Position numbers and translations under genes: made by a program. DNA of 64,000 bases from Clostridiaceae bacterium (GTDB lineage: Bacteria > Bacillota > Clostridia > Lachnospirales > Lachnospiraceae). Numbering within the stretch: position 1 is the first letter of the stretch; each line of letters opens with the position of its first letter. Under the pieces are notes generated by a model that worked only from the letters and a program-made list of their open reading frames with translations, was not told where the DNA came from and ran no database searches. The DNA lies in NCBI GenBank assembly GCA_009911065.1, contig QXWR01000032.1, forward strand, positions 1 to 64,000, given 5' to 3'. This document shows, piece by piece, positions 24,612 to 34,060 of the stretch.

Positions 24612-25922
24612 ATGGCACACAACTGGAAGCGGCAGGCGTCCCTGGCTTATGGCTGCGCTTTGACGCGGCTGGCTTTAAATGTATACTTGTATTTTGAGGA
24701 ATGGCCAGAATGGTGTGACAAAGGTTTTTCGTGTCAGAAAGAGCTGGACGAATCCTACATGAACCTTTTGGGCAGGTATCTTTCCGGCGACAGTGAAAAG
24801 CTGTTAAACGAGCTGGATGATTTCCGGGACCGAGTTCAAAAAGAAGCTTCTCTGGTAATGGCGTATTCGGACGGGTTTCAGATTTATGAATATGTTTTAA
24901 ACCGGGTGGAGCGCAGATTTAAAAAGGGCAGGATTTTTCCAGTGGAAGAATCGGCATTTGTGGGGAATTTGATGCGCTATGTGGCTTCTGCCAGAGAGGG
25001 AGCGGTGCAGTACCAGCGGATTGGGCAGATTGTAGGACAGCTGCCGGTGCGTTTTACCAAACAGAAATATTTTTCTATGATCCATGATGGTCTGACGACT
25101 TACATCGGTTCGGATTTGGCAGGTCTAAACGACATGATGTTTCAGCTGAAAAGCGGGAGCATGGCAGCTTTGAGGGAAGGATACCAGGAAGAATACAAAG
25201 AATTTAATGAAACCCTTTCCAGCCTTTCGAATCTTTCTTTTAAGGACTTAAAAGAAGAAGCATATGATCATGCTGTGGCTCAAATCATGTCCGGGGCTGA
25301 AAAACTGACCAGTCTTTCCGGATATTGGGTCCATATGCAGGAAATGGCCAATGATCTGTATATTTTGTGTCTTACTGGATTGGATGCAGTGCGGGAGATA
25401 GCAGAAGAGGATTCTGGCGCAGGGATTTTAAAAGGATTGTGGCAGCAATATGAAAAAGGCAGCCGAAACATTCCAAAGGAACTGACCGAACGTCTGCCAA
25501 AGCTGGAGGGAATCCAAGAAGAGTATACAGAAAAATACCAGCGGCTGGATTTCCACTGGGAGGACAGCGCCGATGAGACAGGGCAAAAAGGGCAGATGGT
25601 GGATTTGCTTATGTCTGGAAGCACCTTTGTTTCTCTTAAAAAGAGCAGAGAAAGGAAAAATGTAACCAAAGAGGATGTAAAAAAGGTGGCGGACGATTAT
25701 TTTGCCTCTGTGGGGTCCGTATTTTCCTCCTGTCCAAAACCAGTGGCGCGGGCCATTATGGCTTTTACGTTGTCTTGTCTTCCGGTATTTCTCAATTCGC
25801 CGGATGATCTGCAGGCATACATTCAGGACAGTTTAAGTTGTTGTTCCGATCCGGCGGAAAAGGAAGCCTGTATGGACCTTTTGATGCAGCTGATGGAGAG
25901 GGATGGGTATGAACTGGTATGA
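24612..25922 (+). CDS. Conserved-looking protein of unknown function
   Basis: A 436-aa soluble, mostly helical protein that I do not recognise. It has no signal peptide, TM helix or catalytic motif. Features: an aromatic N-terminus (about 20-40), ELDDFRDRVQKEASLVMAYSDGFQIYEYVLNRVERRF near 65-105, FTKQKYFSMIHDGLTTYIGSDL, and a C-terminal CPKPVARAIMAFTLSCLP with several Cys. AAGGAGGGGC precedes the ATG, and the end overlaps the next ORF. It sits in an operon ending with DUF2953 and gerW genes, hinting at a sporulation or envelope role, by context only. Confidence 0.75.
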   Translation: MAHNWKRQASLAYGCALTRLALNVYLYFEEWPEWCDKGFSCQKELDESYMNLLGRYLSGDSEKLLNELDDFRDRVQKEASLVMAYSDGFQIYEYVLNRVERRFKKGRIFPVEESAFVGNLMRYVASAREGAVQYQRIGQIVGQLPVRFTKQKYFSMIHDGLTTYIGSDLAGLNDMMFQLKSGSMAALREGYQEEYKEFNETLSSLSNLSFKDLKEEAYDHAVAQIMSGAEKLTSLSGYWVHMQEMANDLYILCLTGLDAVREIAEEDSGAGILKGLWQQYEKGSRNIPKELTERLPKLEGIQEEYTEKYQRLDFHWEDSADETGQKGQMVDLLMSGSTFVSLKKSRERKNVTKEDVKKVADDYFASVGSVFSSCPKPVARAIMAFTLSCLPVFLNSPDDLQAYIQDSLSCCSDPAEKEACMDLLMQLMERDGYELV

Positions 25923-26262
25923 GCATCTGTATATGGGAGAAGAGGCCAAGAAAAGGCGTTATGGAATCTTGCAAGGGCTGCGGGAGGGAAAGCTGCTGCC
26001 TGAAGTTTATGTGATTATGCCGCCGGAGAGAGGGAATAATCTTCTTGAGATTGTTCCTGCCCCGCTCTTAAAAAACCTGCCATACAGTCAGAGAGAGCTG
26101 TTTGTCATTGGGGTTGCAGTCACATACTGGGAAGCTCTTAAAGTGGCAGGACAGATTGTAGATGAACTGTATCATAAGACCGGGGGATTTTGTCTGGAGG
26201 ATTTGATTCGGTCAGATGTGGAGATGAATGTTAGGACGCACTCTAAGGAGGGAACATGCTGA
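25909..26262 (+). CDS. Small protein of unknown function
   Basis: 117 aa from the ATG at 25909 (ATG 25903 is the alternative), overlapping the previous gene by 14 nt. No known motif. LYMGEEAKKRRYGILQGLREGKLLPEVYVIMPPERGNNLLEIVPAPLL suggests a short N-terminal helix and a beta-rich middle, and the protein seems cytoplasmic. The stop overlaps the DUF2953 gene by 7 nt, so it is tightly coupled to that unit. Confidence 0.7.
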   Translation: MNWYEHLYMGEEAKKRRYGILQGLREGKLLPEVYVIMPPERGNNLLEIVPAPLLKNLPYSQRELFVIGVAVTYWEALKVAGQIVDELYHKTGGFCLEDLIRSDVEMNVRTHSKEGTC

Positions 26263-27281
26263 CTGCCGTATGGACGGTGTTGGGAATACTGAAAATTGCA
26301 GGATTTATCCTGCTTGGAATATTGGGTTTTCTTCTGGCAGGGCTTCTTCTTTTGTTGTTTGTGCCGGTTCGCTATCAGGCGGCAGGAATCTTTTATAACA
26401 AGCCAGCGGGAAGGGCCAAAGTGAGCTGGCTGTTTCCGGTGCTGTCTATAAAGGCTGTTTATGAGGAGAAGCTGGTTCTGGCAGTAAGAGTGGTTGGAAT
26501 CCGGATTTTTTCCATGGAAAAAGTGTTTGGAAAGAAGGATGAAACAAAAGAAGAATCTGGGAAAGAACCAAAAGAAAATGAGACCGGGGAAGAGAGTGAT
26601 TGGGACGGGGGAGATGATTTTAAGACAGAGGAGTCTTCAACTGGAATGACCGAAAAAGAAGGCCAGAAGCCAGAACCACTTCACTCTGAAACGTTAAATC
26701 AAACAAAGACAAAGAAAAAGAAAAAGGACGTTAAAAACAAAGCTTCAACAAAAAAACGGAAAAAGGCCCCAAAAAGAAAGAAGAAGTTTTCTCTTAAAAA
26801 GCTTCTTGTCTCATGGAAAGAAAAATTACTGGGAATAAAGAAGCAATTCATAGGAAAACTACAGAAGATAAAGAATCAGTGGAAAGAAAAGCTGCAGCGT
26901 ATAAAAGACCGCTTTATGCAGTTGGAGAACAAGAAAGAAAAGCTGAAGGAGTTTTGGAATGATCCGGCCAACCGCCATACGCTTCATTTGCTGAAACGGC
27001 AGATCATTGCTTTAATCAAACATATTTTGCCGAGAAAGATTTCCGGACGGGTTCGTTTTGGATTGGAAGACCCCTATACCATGGGGCAGGTGCTGACGTT
27101 CATCAGTCCATTCTATGGTTTTTATGCAAAAAAAGTGGAAGTGATTCCTGTATTTGGAGAAAAAGTCATAGAAGGGGAAGGAGAGATCAAAGGCAGAATC
27201 CGCATAGGAACCCTTTTGTGGATTGGGCTTAAAATGCTGTTTGACAAAAATTTCAGAAAGCTTTTAAAAAAATATTTATAA
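26256..27281 (+). CDS. DUF2953 domain-containing membrane protein (YtfI-like)
   Basis: 341 aa. A single N-terminal TM helix (about 8-36) is followed by FVPVRYQ and a short domain. A long Lys/Glu-rich linker (about 95-235, with runs such as TKKKKKD and KKRKKAPKRKKK) precedes the C-terminal DUF2953 core: ISGRVRFGLEDPYTMGQVLTFISPFYGF, VIPVFGEKVIEGEGEIKGRIR. In Bacillus the DUF2953 protein YtfI is next to YtfJ (GerW), the same pairing as here, so a sporulation or germination link is likely. The basic linker is longer than I would expect. Confidence 0.83.
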   Translation: MLTAVWTVLGILKIAGFILLGILGFLLAGLLLLLFVPVRYQAAGIFYNKPAGRAKVSWLFPVLSIKAVYEEKLVLAVRVVGIRIFSMEKVFGKKDETKEESGKEPKENETGEESDWDGGDDFKTEESSTGMTEKEGQKPEPLHSETLNQTKTKKKKKDVKNKASTKKRKKAPKRKKKFSLKKLLVSWKEKLLGIKKQFIGKLQKIKNQWKEKLQRIKDRFMQLENKKEKLKEFWNDPANRHTLHLLKRQIIALIKHILPRKISGRVRFGLEDPYTMGQVLTFISPFYGFYAKKVEVIPVFGEKVIEGEGEIKGRIRIGTLLWIGLKMLFDKNFRKLLKKYL

Positions 27282-27340
27282 TGGGAAAAGGATTTTGATG
27301 GGAAAAATAGGTCCGGTTTCATGGACGAGAAGGAGGAGCT

Positions 27341-27733
27341 ATGTCAGAGAATCATTTTACATCAACCGTAGAGGCCCTGTTTCGGGGTATGGACCAGTTT
27401 GTGACCACTAAGACTGTAGTGGGAGAGGCAGTTAAAATTGACGACGCCATTATTCTTCCCCTGGTGGACGTGACCTGCGGCATGGCAGCAGGGTCTTTTG
27501 CAGACAATGGAAAGCACAACGGGGGAGGCGGATTAAGTGCAAAAATGAGTCCCAGCGCAGTGCTTGTGATTCAAAACGGCGTGACCCGGCTGGTGAATGT
27601 AAAGCAGCAGGATGCAGTTACAAAAGTTCTGGATATGGTGCCGGATCTTGTGAGCAAATTTACAGACGGCAAGAAAAAGGAAATTTCTCCAGACGCTATG
27701 AAAGCGGCAAAAGAGATGGCAGCAGAGGATTGA
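27341..27733 (+). CDS. GerW family sporulation protein (YtfJ)
   Basis: 130 aa. STVEALFRGMDQFVTTKTVVGEAVKIDDAIILPLVDVTCGMAAGS, the Gly-rich GGGGLSAKMSPSAVLVIQNG and LDMVPDLVSKF are the GerW/YtfJ pattern. These are forespore-linked proteins needed for normal lysozyme-dependent steps in germination in Bacillus. AGGAGG precedes the ATG. It directly follows the DUF2953 gene, as in Bacillus. Confidence 0.92.
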   Translation: MSENHFTSTVEALFRGMDQFVTTKTVVGEAVKIDDAIILPLVDVTCGMAAGSFADNGKHNGGGGLSAKMSPSAVLVIQNGVTRLVNVKQQDAVTKVLDMVPDLVSKFTDGKKKEISPDAMKAAKEMAAED

Positions 27734-27795
27734 AAACGCATGGAACAGCAGGCGGCTGCATATACTGTCAGTAAAAGGTAGAGCCGGAGGTTCTT

Positions 27796-27933
27796 ATGAA
27801 GCGGGTCCTTGGGCTGATGCTGTTTTGTTTTGGAATCGGAATGACGCTTCTTCTGTTCATTCCGGAGACCATTTCAACACTGATTTTTATTATCGCCTGT
27901 TTAATCCTTGGGTATCACTTATTTTGCTGTTGA
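27796..27933 (+). CDS. 45-aa membrane peptide of unknown function
   Basis: ATG 27796 with GGAGG 5 nt upstream. MKRVLGLMLFCFGIGMTLLLF and IFIIACLILGYHLFCC make two hydrophobic segments separated by IPETIST, so it is likely a two-helix membrane peptide. It follows gerW in the same orientation and precedes a strong terminator. I recall similar small proteins in related bacteria but cannot name one. Confidence 0.7.
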   Translation: MKRVLGLMLFCFGIGMTLLLFIPETISTLIFIIACLILGYHLFCC

Positions 27934-28015
27934 AATTGAGATTTCAAATTTGACCTTCGCGGCATTGGTCAAGTGCCTGTGCAGGCACAGCGTTTGTTTT
28001 ATTGTTTGCGGAGAT

Positions 28016-28064
28016 AAAAAACCGGTGGAAGACTTCTTGATAATTGTCTTCCACCGGTTTTTTT
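28016..28064. terminator. Strong bidirectional terminator
   Basis: A5 ACCGGTGGAAGAC pairs with GTCTTCCACCGGT T6 across a 12-nt loop. It ends the rightward gerW operon and the leftward rpmB gene, whose stop codon overlaps the last base or two. Confidence 0.92.
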
Positions 28065-28248
28065 ATGCTCTCTCTACCAGGCCGGAGCGCAGGCAGGAAG
28101 TACATACGTACATCTTCTTTGCGCCGCCATTGACTTTAACCTTGACAGATTTTACATTGGCTTTCCAGATCGCATTGGATCTTCTATGGGAATGGCTCAC
28201 ATTATTGCCGAAGTGAGCAGCCTTTTGACAAATTGCACATTTAGCCAT
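28063..28248 (-). CDS. rpmB: 50S ribosomal protein bL28
   Basis: 61 aa. MAKCAICQKAAHFGNNVSHSHRRSNAIWKAN is the bL28 start. It is the C+ form, with CAIC near the start and CTSC near the end making a four-Cys zinc site. AAGGAGG precedes the ATG. Monocistronic with its own promoter and terminator. Confidence 0.96.
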   Translation of the reverse strand: MAKCAICQKAAHFGNNVSHSHRRSNAIWKANVKSVKVKVNGGAKKMYVCTSCLRSGLVERA

Positions 28249-28304
28249 GATCGCACCTCCTTAACCATACAAATTATCCCCTGTTAGGAACCCACAACAC
28301 ATTT

Positions 28305-28333
28305 ATCATAACAAATAATCAGGCATTTGGCAA
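28305..28333 (-). promoter_or_regulatory. Sigma-A promoter of rpmB
   Basis: On the minus strand TTGCCA, 17-bp spacer, TATGAT, about 55 nt before the rpmB start. Confidence 0.7.
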
Positions 28334-28380
28334 GCAGAAAATTCTTTTTTATACATCTTTTTCTAAGACTTTTTAAGGCA

Positions 28381-31300
28381 TTATACACATTCCAGCATAT
28401 TTTTCTGAGCAGTGGCCAACATGAGTTTAATCCGGTTTAACTGGTTGACTTCACTGGCTCCTGGATCGTAATCAATGGCAATTACATTGGCCCCTGGATT
28501 TTTGCGCCTCAGCTCTTTGATCACACCCTTCCCTACAATGTGGTTGGGCAGACATCCAAAAGGCTGGGTGCAGATAATGTTTTTCACACCAGACTGAATC
28601 AGCTCCAGCATCTCGCCGGTGAGAAACCATCCTTCCCCGGTCTGGTTGCCCAAAGACACAAAATCCTGGGCCATGCCCGCCAATTCCCGGATGCGGGAAG
28701 GGGGAGTAAAGTGACGGCTTTTTTCCAGCTCTCTGCGGGCTACCCGGCGCAGGTATTCTAACAGGGAGATGCCCAAATTGCACAACCAGGCAGCAGACTG
28801 TTTTCCTCCTAAATGTTCCGCTTTAAAATTGCTGTTGTAAAAACAGTAAAGGAGGAAATCCATCAAGTCTGGCATCACCGCCTCAGCCCCTTCTGCCTCC
28901 AAAAGGTCCACAATGTGGTTGTTGGCCAGAGGAGAGAATTTTACCAGAATCTCTCCCACAATACCTACTTTTGGTTTTTCCAGATTCCGTCTTGGCAGAT
29001 CGTCAAATTCCCGGATAATGCCCCGAAGATTCCGGCCAAATTCCATCATTCCCGCAGATTTTGAGGACAGGCTGGCAATGCAGCGGGCCTTCCATTTGGC
29101 GTGAAGGGCATTGGCTGCGCCAGGAGTCTGCTCATAGGGGCGGGTGGCGTAAAGCACCCGCATAAATACATCTCCGTACACAATGGCCTGCATGGCCTTT
29201 GTCACCAGAGACGGGGTGATCTTAAAGCCAGGGTTGGTCTCCATGCCGTTGGCGTTTACTGAGATCACCGGAACTTGGGGCATACCTGCTTTTTCCAAAG
29301 CCCGACGGATAAAGCCTATGTAGTTGGAGGCCCGGCAGCCCCCGCCGGTCTGGCTCATCAGTACCGCCGTGTGGTTTAGATCATATCGGCCGGAAAGGAG
29401 GGCTTCCATAATCTGTCCAATGACAATGAGAGACGGGTAGCAGGCATCGTTGTTCACATATTGGAGTCCCACGTCAATGGCAGAGCGCGTGTCGTTTTTC
29501 AGCACCTCCACCTGATAGCCAAAAGCCTGCAAGACCGGTTCCAGCAGATCAAAATGGATGGGAGACATTTGGGGACAAAGGAGGGTGTAGGTCTTTTTCA
29601 TCTCCTTGGTAAACACCGTCCGGTTATAGGAGCTGGAAACCACATGGCGCTCATATCGTTTCTGACGCCGGACCCTGAGGGCAGCGATGAGAGAGCGGAT
29701 GCGAATGCGGGCGGCTCCTAAGTTATTGACTTCATCAATCTTTAATACAGTATAAATCTTGTCAGACCCGGAAAGAATATCGTGAACCTGGTCTGTGGTC
29801 ACAGCATCTAAGCCGCAGCCAAAGGAATTTAGCTGAATCAGGTCAAGGAAATCATTTTGTTTTACAAAAGAGGCCGCTTTATACAGACGGGAGTGGTACA
29901 TCCACTGATCGGTTACAACCAAAGGCCGCTCTGGTTCTGCCAGATGGGAAATGGAATCTTCGGTCAGCACAGCCAGTCCGTAGGAGGTAATCAGTTCCGG
30001 GATTCCATGGTGGATTTCCGGATCTGCATGGTAAGGCCGTCCAGCTAAAACAATACCGCATTGGTTGTGGTCCTTTAGCCACTGAATGGTTTCCTCCCCT
30101 TTCTTTTCCATATCCGTTCGGGATTTTATAAGCTCTTTCCAACCTGCATGGGCAGCTTTTTGAATCTCAACGGAAGAGATCTGATATTCTTTTCCAAACT
30201 CCACAATCAGCTGTCTGGTGAGAATTTCCTCGCTTGTAAAGGCGAGAAAGGGGTTCATAAAATGAATGTGAAATTCTGCCAGCTCTTCCACGTTGTTTTT
30301 GATATTTTCCGCGTAGGATGTGACCATGGGGCAGTTAAAATGGTTGCCTGCCCCGGGAGTTTCGTTTCGCTCATAAGGAATGCAGGGATAAAAAATCTCT
30401 GAGATTCCCTGTTTGATCAACCAGGCAATATGGCCGTGAACCAGCTTGGCAGGATAGCATTCCGACTCGCTGGGAATGGACTCAATCCCCAGTTCGTAAA
30501 GGTTTTTGGTAGACTGGGGAGATAAAGTTACACAAAAGCCCAGCTCCCGGAAAAATACCGCCCAAAAGGGAAAGTTTTCGTACATGTTTAAAACCCTGGG
30601 AATCCCGATGATTCCCCGCGGGGCAATGTCCGGAGTCAGAGATTCATAGTCAAACATCCGGTGGTATTTGTAGTCAAACAGGTTTGGTATTTCTTTCCGG
30701 GCCTTTTCTTTTCCCAGGCCCCGCTCACACCGGTTGCCGCTGACATACTGTCTTCCTCCCTCAAAACGGTTGACCGTAAGGACGCAATGGTTGGTGCAGC
30801 CCTTACAGCGGGTCATGGAAGTCTCATAGGAAAGAGAGACGATTTTTTCCAAAGGCATCATGGAAGTTTTGCGGACATGGCTGTGGCGCTCTCTGGCTAT
30901 GAGGGCTGCCCCAAAGGCTCCCATGATTCCTGCAATATCTGGACGGACTGCCTCGCACCCGGAGATCTTTTCAAAACTTCGCAAAACGGCATCATTGTAA
31001 AAGGTTCCCCCCTGAACGACTACATGTCGGCCAAGATCCGATGGGTTGGTGATTTTGATTACCTTAAACAGGGCGTTTTTGATCACAGAGTAGGCAAGCC
31101 CTGCAGAGATGTCTGCCACAGAAGCTCCCTCTTTCTGCGCCTGTTTTACGTTGGAATTCATAAACACCGTACAGCGGGTGCCAAGGTCGGTTGGATTGGG
31201 GGCAAACAGGGCTTCCTTTGCAAAATCCTCCACCTGATAGTTGAGAGATTTGGCGAAGGTCTCAATAAAAGAGCCGCAGCCAGAAGAGCAGGCTTCGTTT

Positions 31301-32619
31301 AGCTGAACGCTGTCCACAGTGCCGTCTTTTATCTTAATGCATTTCATGTCCTGTCCCCCAATGTCCAGGATACAGTCCACTTCCGGCTCAAAAAAGGCGG
31401 CGGCATAGTAGTGGGAGATGGTTTCCACTTCTCCTTCATCCAGGAGAAATGCGGATTTTAACAAAGCCTCCCCATATCCTGTGGAACAGGACCAGGCAAT
31501 GTTAGCTTTTTTAGGCAGCTGGGTACGGATTTCTTCCATGGCGCGGATGGCCGTGGCCAGAGGACTTCCGTTGTTGCCGGAGTAAAAATGATACAAAAGG
31601 CTGCCGTCCGCTCCAACAAGAGCTACCTTGGTGGTGGTGGAACCAGCGTCAATTCCCAAATAACAGTCCCCTTCATACTGGGAAAGATCCGCTTTTTTTA
31701 CACTGTGGCATTTATGGCGATTACAGAAATTTTCATAATCTTTGGTCGAGATAAAAAGGGGTTCCATTCGGTGAAGTTCCGCATCCAGGGAGATTTTGGA
31801 ATTTAACCGGTGGATGAAATGGCTTAAAGAGACGGAAACATCTGCATCTTTATTCATGGCAGCGCCTAAAGCAGCAAACAGATGAGAATGGTTTGGAGCT
31901 ACGATGTGGGCGGCATCCAGATGCAAAGTGCGGGTAAAGGCACGGCGCAGCTCTGGCAGAAAGTGGAGAGGGCCTCCGAGAAAAGCCACGGTCCCCCGGA
32001 TTGGCTTGCCGCAGGCAAGACCGCTGATGGTCTGGTTTACCACTGCCTGAAAAATAGATGCAGCCAGATCTTCCCTGGTGGCTCCCTCATTAATCAGGGG
32101 CTGAATGTCCGACTTTGCGAACACACCGCACCGGGCTGCAATGGGGTAGATCATCTGATAATTTTTGGCATATTCATTGAGTCCCATGGCATCTGTTTGA
32201 AGAAGAGAAGCCATCTGGTCAATGAAAGAGCCGGTGCCCCCGGCACAAATGCCGTTCATTCTCTGGTCAATGCCGCCGGTAAAGTAGATAATCTTGGCAT
32301 CCTCGCCTCCCAGTTCAATGGCTACGTCGGTTTGAGGGGCTTCGGCCTTTAGGGCAGCGGCCACAGCCACTACCTCCTGGATAAAGGGAACGCCCAGGTG
32401 ACGGGAGAGGGTAAGTCCGCCGGAGCCGGTAATGCTGGGACTTACCATAATCTCCCCAAGCTGCTCTTTGGCTCTGGACAGCAGAAGGGCAAGTGTCTCC
32501 TGGATATTTGCATAGTGACGCTGGTAATCGGAAAATACAATCTGATTGTTACAGGAAACGGCAATCTTGACCGTTGTGGAGCCAATGTCGATTCCTAATG
32601 AATTGGAATGTATGTTCAT
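28381..32619 (-). CDS. 2-hydroxyacyl-CoA dehydratase activase-like giant protein (BadF/BcrA/HgdC-type ATPase, DUF2229)
   Basis: About 1412 aa from ATG 32619 (its nearest GGAGG is about 20 nt away, so the start is uncertain). Two ASKHA-fold activase domains in tandem: [15 protein letters not shown] at about residue 7 with IELGGEDAK and [15 protein letters not shown], and [15 protein letters not shown] at about 320 with [10 protein letters not shown] and [14 protein letters not shown]. The CSSGCG-type Cys pair would bind the shared Fe-S cluster of HgdC. Then RCKGCTNHC (about 605), a DUF2229 region ([19 protein letters not shown], about 660) and an HgdB/D-like C-terminal half. Related proteins use ATP to drive low-potential electron transfer, but the substrate of this long form is not established. 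Large single gene, no operon partners. Confidence 0.88.
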   Translation of the reverse strand: MNIHSNSLGIDIGSTTVKIAVSCNNQIVFSDYQRHYANIQETLALLLSRAKEQLGEIMVSPSITGSGGLTLSRHLGVPFIQEVVAVAAALKAEAPQTDVAIELGGEDAKIIYFTGGIDQRMNGICAGGTGSFIDQMASLLQTDAMGLNEYAKNYQMIYPIAARCGVFAKSDIQPLINEGATREDLAASIFQAVVNQTISGLACGKPIRGTVAFLGGPLHFLPELRRAFTRTLHLDAAHIVAPNHSHLFAALGAAMNKDADVSVSLSHFIHRLNSKISLDAELHRMEPLFISTKDYENFCNRHKCHSVKKADLSQYEGDCYLGIDAGSTTTKVALVGADGSLLYHFYSGNNGSPLATAIRAMEEIRTQLPKKANIAWSCSTGYGEALLKSAFLLDEGEVETISHYYAAAFFEPEVDCILDIGGQDMKCIKIKDGTVDSVQLNEACSSGCGSFIETFAKSLNYQVEDFAKEALFAPNPTDLGTRCTVFMNSNVKQAQKEGASVADISAGLAYSVIKNALFKVIKITNPSDLGRHVVVQGGTFYNDAVLRSFEKISGCEAVRPDIAGIMGAFGAALIARERHSHVRKTSMMPLEKIVSLSYETSMTRCKGCTNHCVLTVNRFEGGRQYVSGNRCERGLGKEKARKEIPNLFDYKYHRMFDYESLTPDIAPRGIIGIPRVLNMYENFPFWAVFFRELGFCVTLSPQSTKNLYELGIESIPSESECYPAKLVHGHIAWLIKQGISEIFYPCIPYERNETPGAGNHFNCPMVTSYAENIKNNVEELAEFHIHFMNPFLAFTSEEILTRQLIVEFGKEYQISSVEIQKAAHAGWKELIKSRTDMEKKGEETIQWLKDHNQCGIVLAGRPYHADPEIHHGIPELITSYGLAVLTEDSISHLAEPERPLVVTDQWMYHSRLYKAASFVKQNDFLDLIQLNSFGCGLDAVTTDQVHDILSGSDKIYTVLKIDEVNNLGAARIRIRSLIAALRVRRQKRYERHVVSSSYNRTVFTKEMKKTYTLLCPQMSPIHFDLLEPVLQAFGYQVEVLKNDTRSAIDVGLQYVNNDACYPSLIVIGQIMEALLSGRYDLNHTAVLMSQTGGGCRASNYIGFIRRALEKAGMPQVPVISVNANGMETNPGFKITPSLVTKAMQAIVYGDVFMRVLYATRPYEQTPGAANALHAKWKARCIASLSSKSAGMMEFGRNLRGIIREFDDLPRRNLEKPKVGIVGEILVKFSPLANNHIVDLLEAEGAEAVMPDLMDFLLYCFYNSNFKAEHLGGKQSAAWLCNLGISLLEYLRRVARRELEKSRHFTPPSRIRELAGMAQDFVSLGNQTGEGWFLTGEMLELIQSGVKNIICTQPFGCLPNHIVGKGVIKELRRKNPGANVIAIDYDPGASEVNQLNRIKLMLATAQKNMLECV

Positions 32620-32833
32620 ATGTTCGGGAAAATCCCCAGCCTCCTTTTGTCTTCTAATCTGTATTTGGCACCGTTTACTGTAACACAAAATAAAAAAGAA
32701 TACAATTTATAGAACCGTAAAAAATCGGTTAAGATTTGCGGGAAATTTGTGGAAACATAGAGAAGAATAGACAGACAATAAGATGCGTCTGGTGAACCAT
32801 AAGGGTGCAGAAGCTGGAAGTGACACAATCTGT

Positions 32834-32862
32834 TTGACAAAACCCCGGTCAGAAACTATAAT
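32834..32862 (+). promoter_or_regulatory. Consensus sigma-A promoter of the corA leader
   Basis: TTGACA, 17-bp spacer, TATAAT. Predicted start near 32869 leaves a leader of about 235 nt before corA. Confidence 0.9.
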
Positions 32863-32903
32863 GGAAACGGAAGAAAAAAACCAGAAAAAAGGAGGCGGCA
32901 TAA

Positions 32904-32996
32904 ATGGACGGTGGTCCTGCGTATTCCATAGACGCGGATGACATACGAATGCAGAAACCTGCACTGCCGTTTCCGGAAATCCGGCGGCGTATCTGA
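32904..32996 (+). CDS. 30-aa leader peptide upstream of corA (acidic and proline-rich)
   Basis: ATG 32904 has an excellent AAAGGAGG 8 nt upstream and stops at TGA 32994. The peptide carries an acidic patch SIDADD and a proline/arginine end PALPFPEIRRR. It lies in the 5' leader of corA, and its codons for KPAL form one arm of a long-range RNA stem. Enterobacterial mgtA and corA leaders encode short acidic/proline peptides whose translation controls the Mg transporter gene. The resemblance here is in layout and composition, not proven homology. No neighbour shares this ORF. Confidence 0.65.
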   Translation: MDGGPAYSIDADDIRMQKPALPFPEIRRRI

Positions 32997-33056
32997 TTTC
33001 GGATAAGCATCTTTTTTTTCGCCTTTTCCGGATGCAGTGCAGGTGGAAGTCTGCAC
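32957..33056 (+). promoter_or_regulatory. Switchable leader RNA of corA (two mutually exclusive stems)
   Basis: Stem A: ACCTGCACTG (32957-32966, inside the leader ORF) pairs perfectly with CAGTGCAGGT (33035-33044). Stem B: GTGCAG (33037-33042) pairs with CTGCAC (33051-33056). They share bases, so only one can form. A T8 run (33012-33019) lies inside the stem A loop and is not preceded by a good terminator stem. A third hairpin GGCAAA/TTTGCC (33058-33075) follows. A ribosome on the leader ORF would block stem A. No M-box consensus is seen. Confidence 0.55.
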
Positions 33057-33104
33057 GGGCAAATGATGTTTTGCCACAAAACGGGAGAGGAAAGGAGAAT
33101 AGAG

Positions 33105-34046
33105 ATGATTCGGATTTTTAAGACAGAAGAAGGAACCATTCACCAGAAGGATGAGGCGGAGAGCGGCTGCTGGATTGCCCTGACTGACCCTACTGCCACA
33201 GAGATACTGGAGATTGCAAACCGGTATGACATTGACCCAGACCATGTGAAGGCGCCGTTAGATGAGGAGGAGCGGTCCCGTATTGAAAACGAGGACAACT
33301 ACAGTCTGATTTTAGTGGACATTCCTGTGATTGAGGAGCGAAATGAGAAGGACTGGTATGTGACCATTCCTCTTGGCATCATTACCACAGAGGAGGCGAT
33401 TGTGACGGTGTGTCTGGAGGACACGCCGGTTCTGACTGCTTTTATGGACGGGCGGGTGCGGGATTTTTACACCAATATGAGAACCCGGTTTATCCTGCAG
33501 ATCTTATATAAAAATGCTTCTTTGTATTTGCAGTATCTGCGGATGATTGACAAAAAGAGCGAGGTGGTGGAGCGGGAGCTTCACAAATCCCAAAAGAACC
33601 GGGAACTGATTGAGCTTTTGGAGCTGGAGAAAAGTCTGGTGTACTTTACCACCTCCCTCCGGTCCAATGAGGTAGTGTTTGAGAAGCTTCTGAAAAATGA
33701 GAAGATCAAGAAATATCCGGAAGATACGGAGCTTTTGGAGGACGTGATCATTGAGAACAAGCAGGCCATTGAGATGGCCAACATTTACAGCGGCATCTTA
33801 AGCGGAACGATGGATGCCTTTGCCTCGGTGATCTCCAACAATCTGAATATTGTCATGAAATTTTTGGCAACCATCACCATTGTCATGTCCATTCCCACCA
33901 TGGTGGCAAGTTTTTACGGCATGAATGTGAATCCGGCAGGTATGCCCTATGCCCAAAGTCTGTATGGCTTTTGGGTGGTTCTTGGATTTGCGGTGGTGCT
34001 GTCTTTGATTGTGGCAATGATTTTTTCTAAGAAAAACCTGTTTTAA
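33105..34046 (+). CDS. corA: CorA family divalent cation (Mg2+/Co2+) transporter
   Basis: 313 aa from ATG 33105 (AAAGGAG 7 nt upstream), preferred to the open frame from 33063. A large N-terminal cytoplasmic domain rich in acidic helices (EEERSRIENEDNYSLILVDIP) and a long stalk helix lead to two C-terminal TM helices, with the selectivity motif YGMNVNP between them. It forms a pentameric channel for Mg2+ uptake. A structured leader with a small ORF precedes it; a rhomboid-like gene follows after 14 nt. Confidence 0.93.
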   Translation: MIRIFKTEEGTIHQKDEAESGCWIALTDPTATEILEIANRYDIDPDHVKAPLDEEERSRIENEDNYSLILVDIPVIEERNEKDWYVTIPLGIITTEEAIVTVCLEDTPVLTAFMDGRVRDFYTNMRTRFILQILYKNASLYLQYLRMIDKKSEVVERELHKSQKNRELIELLELEKSLVYFTTSLRSNEVVFEKLLKNEKIKKYPEDTELLEDVIIENKQAIEMANIYSGILSGTMDAFASVISNNLNIVMKFLATITIVMSIPTMVASFYGMNVNPAGMPYAQSLYGFWVVLGFAVVLSLIVAMIFSKKNLF

Positions 34047-34060
34047 AGAAAGGGCTGCAG

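Noticed and set aside
23812-24618. Leftward 268-codon frame opposite cinA
   Set aside because: Shadow frame; cinA has full family motifs.
30661-31302. Rightward 213-codon frame opposite the activase gene
   Set aside because: A shadow frame of a strongly coding opposite strand with no ribosome site or recognisable motif.
33012-33019. T8 run in the corA leader as an intrinsic terminator
   Set aside because: No stable GC-rich stem directly precedes it; it falls in the loop of the long-range stem.
32900-33104. M-box magnesium riboswitch before corA
   Set aside because: The conserved M-box blocks are not present. The leader has a small ORF and alternative stems instead.
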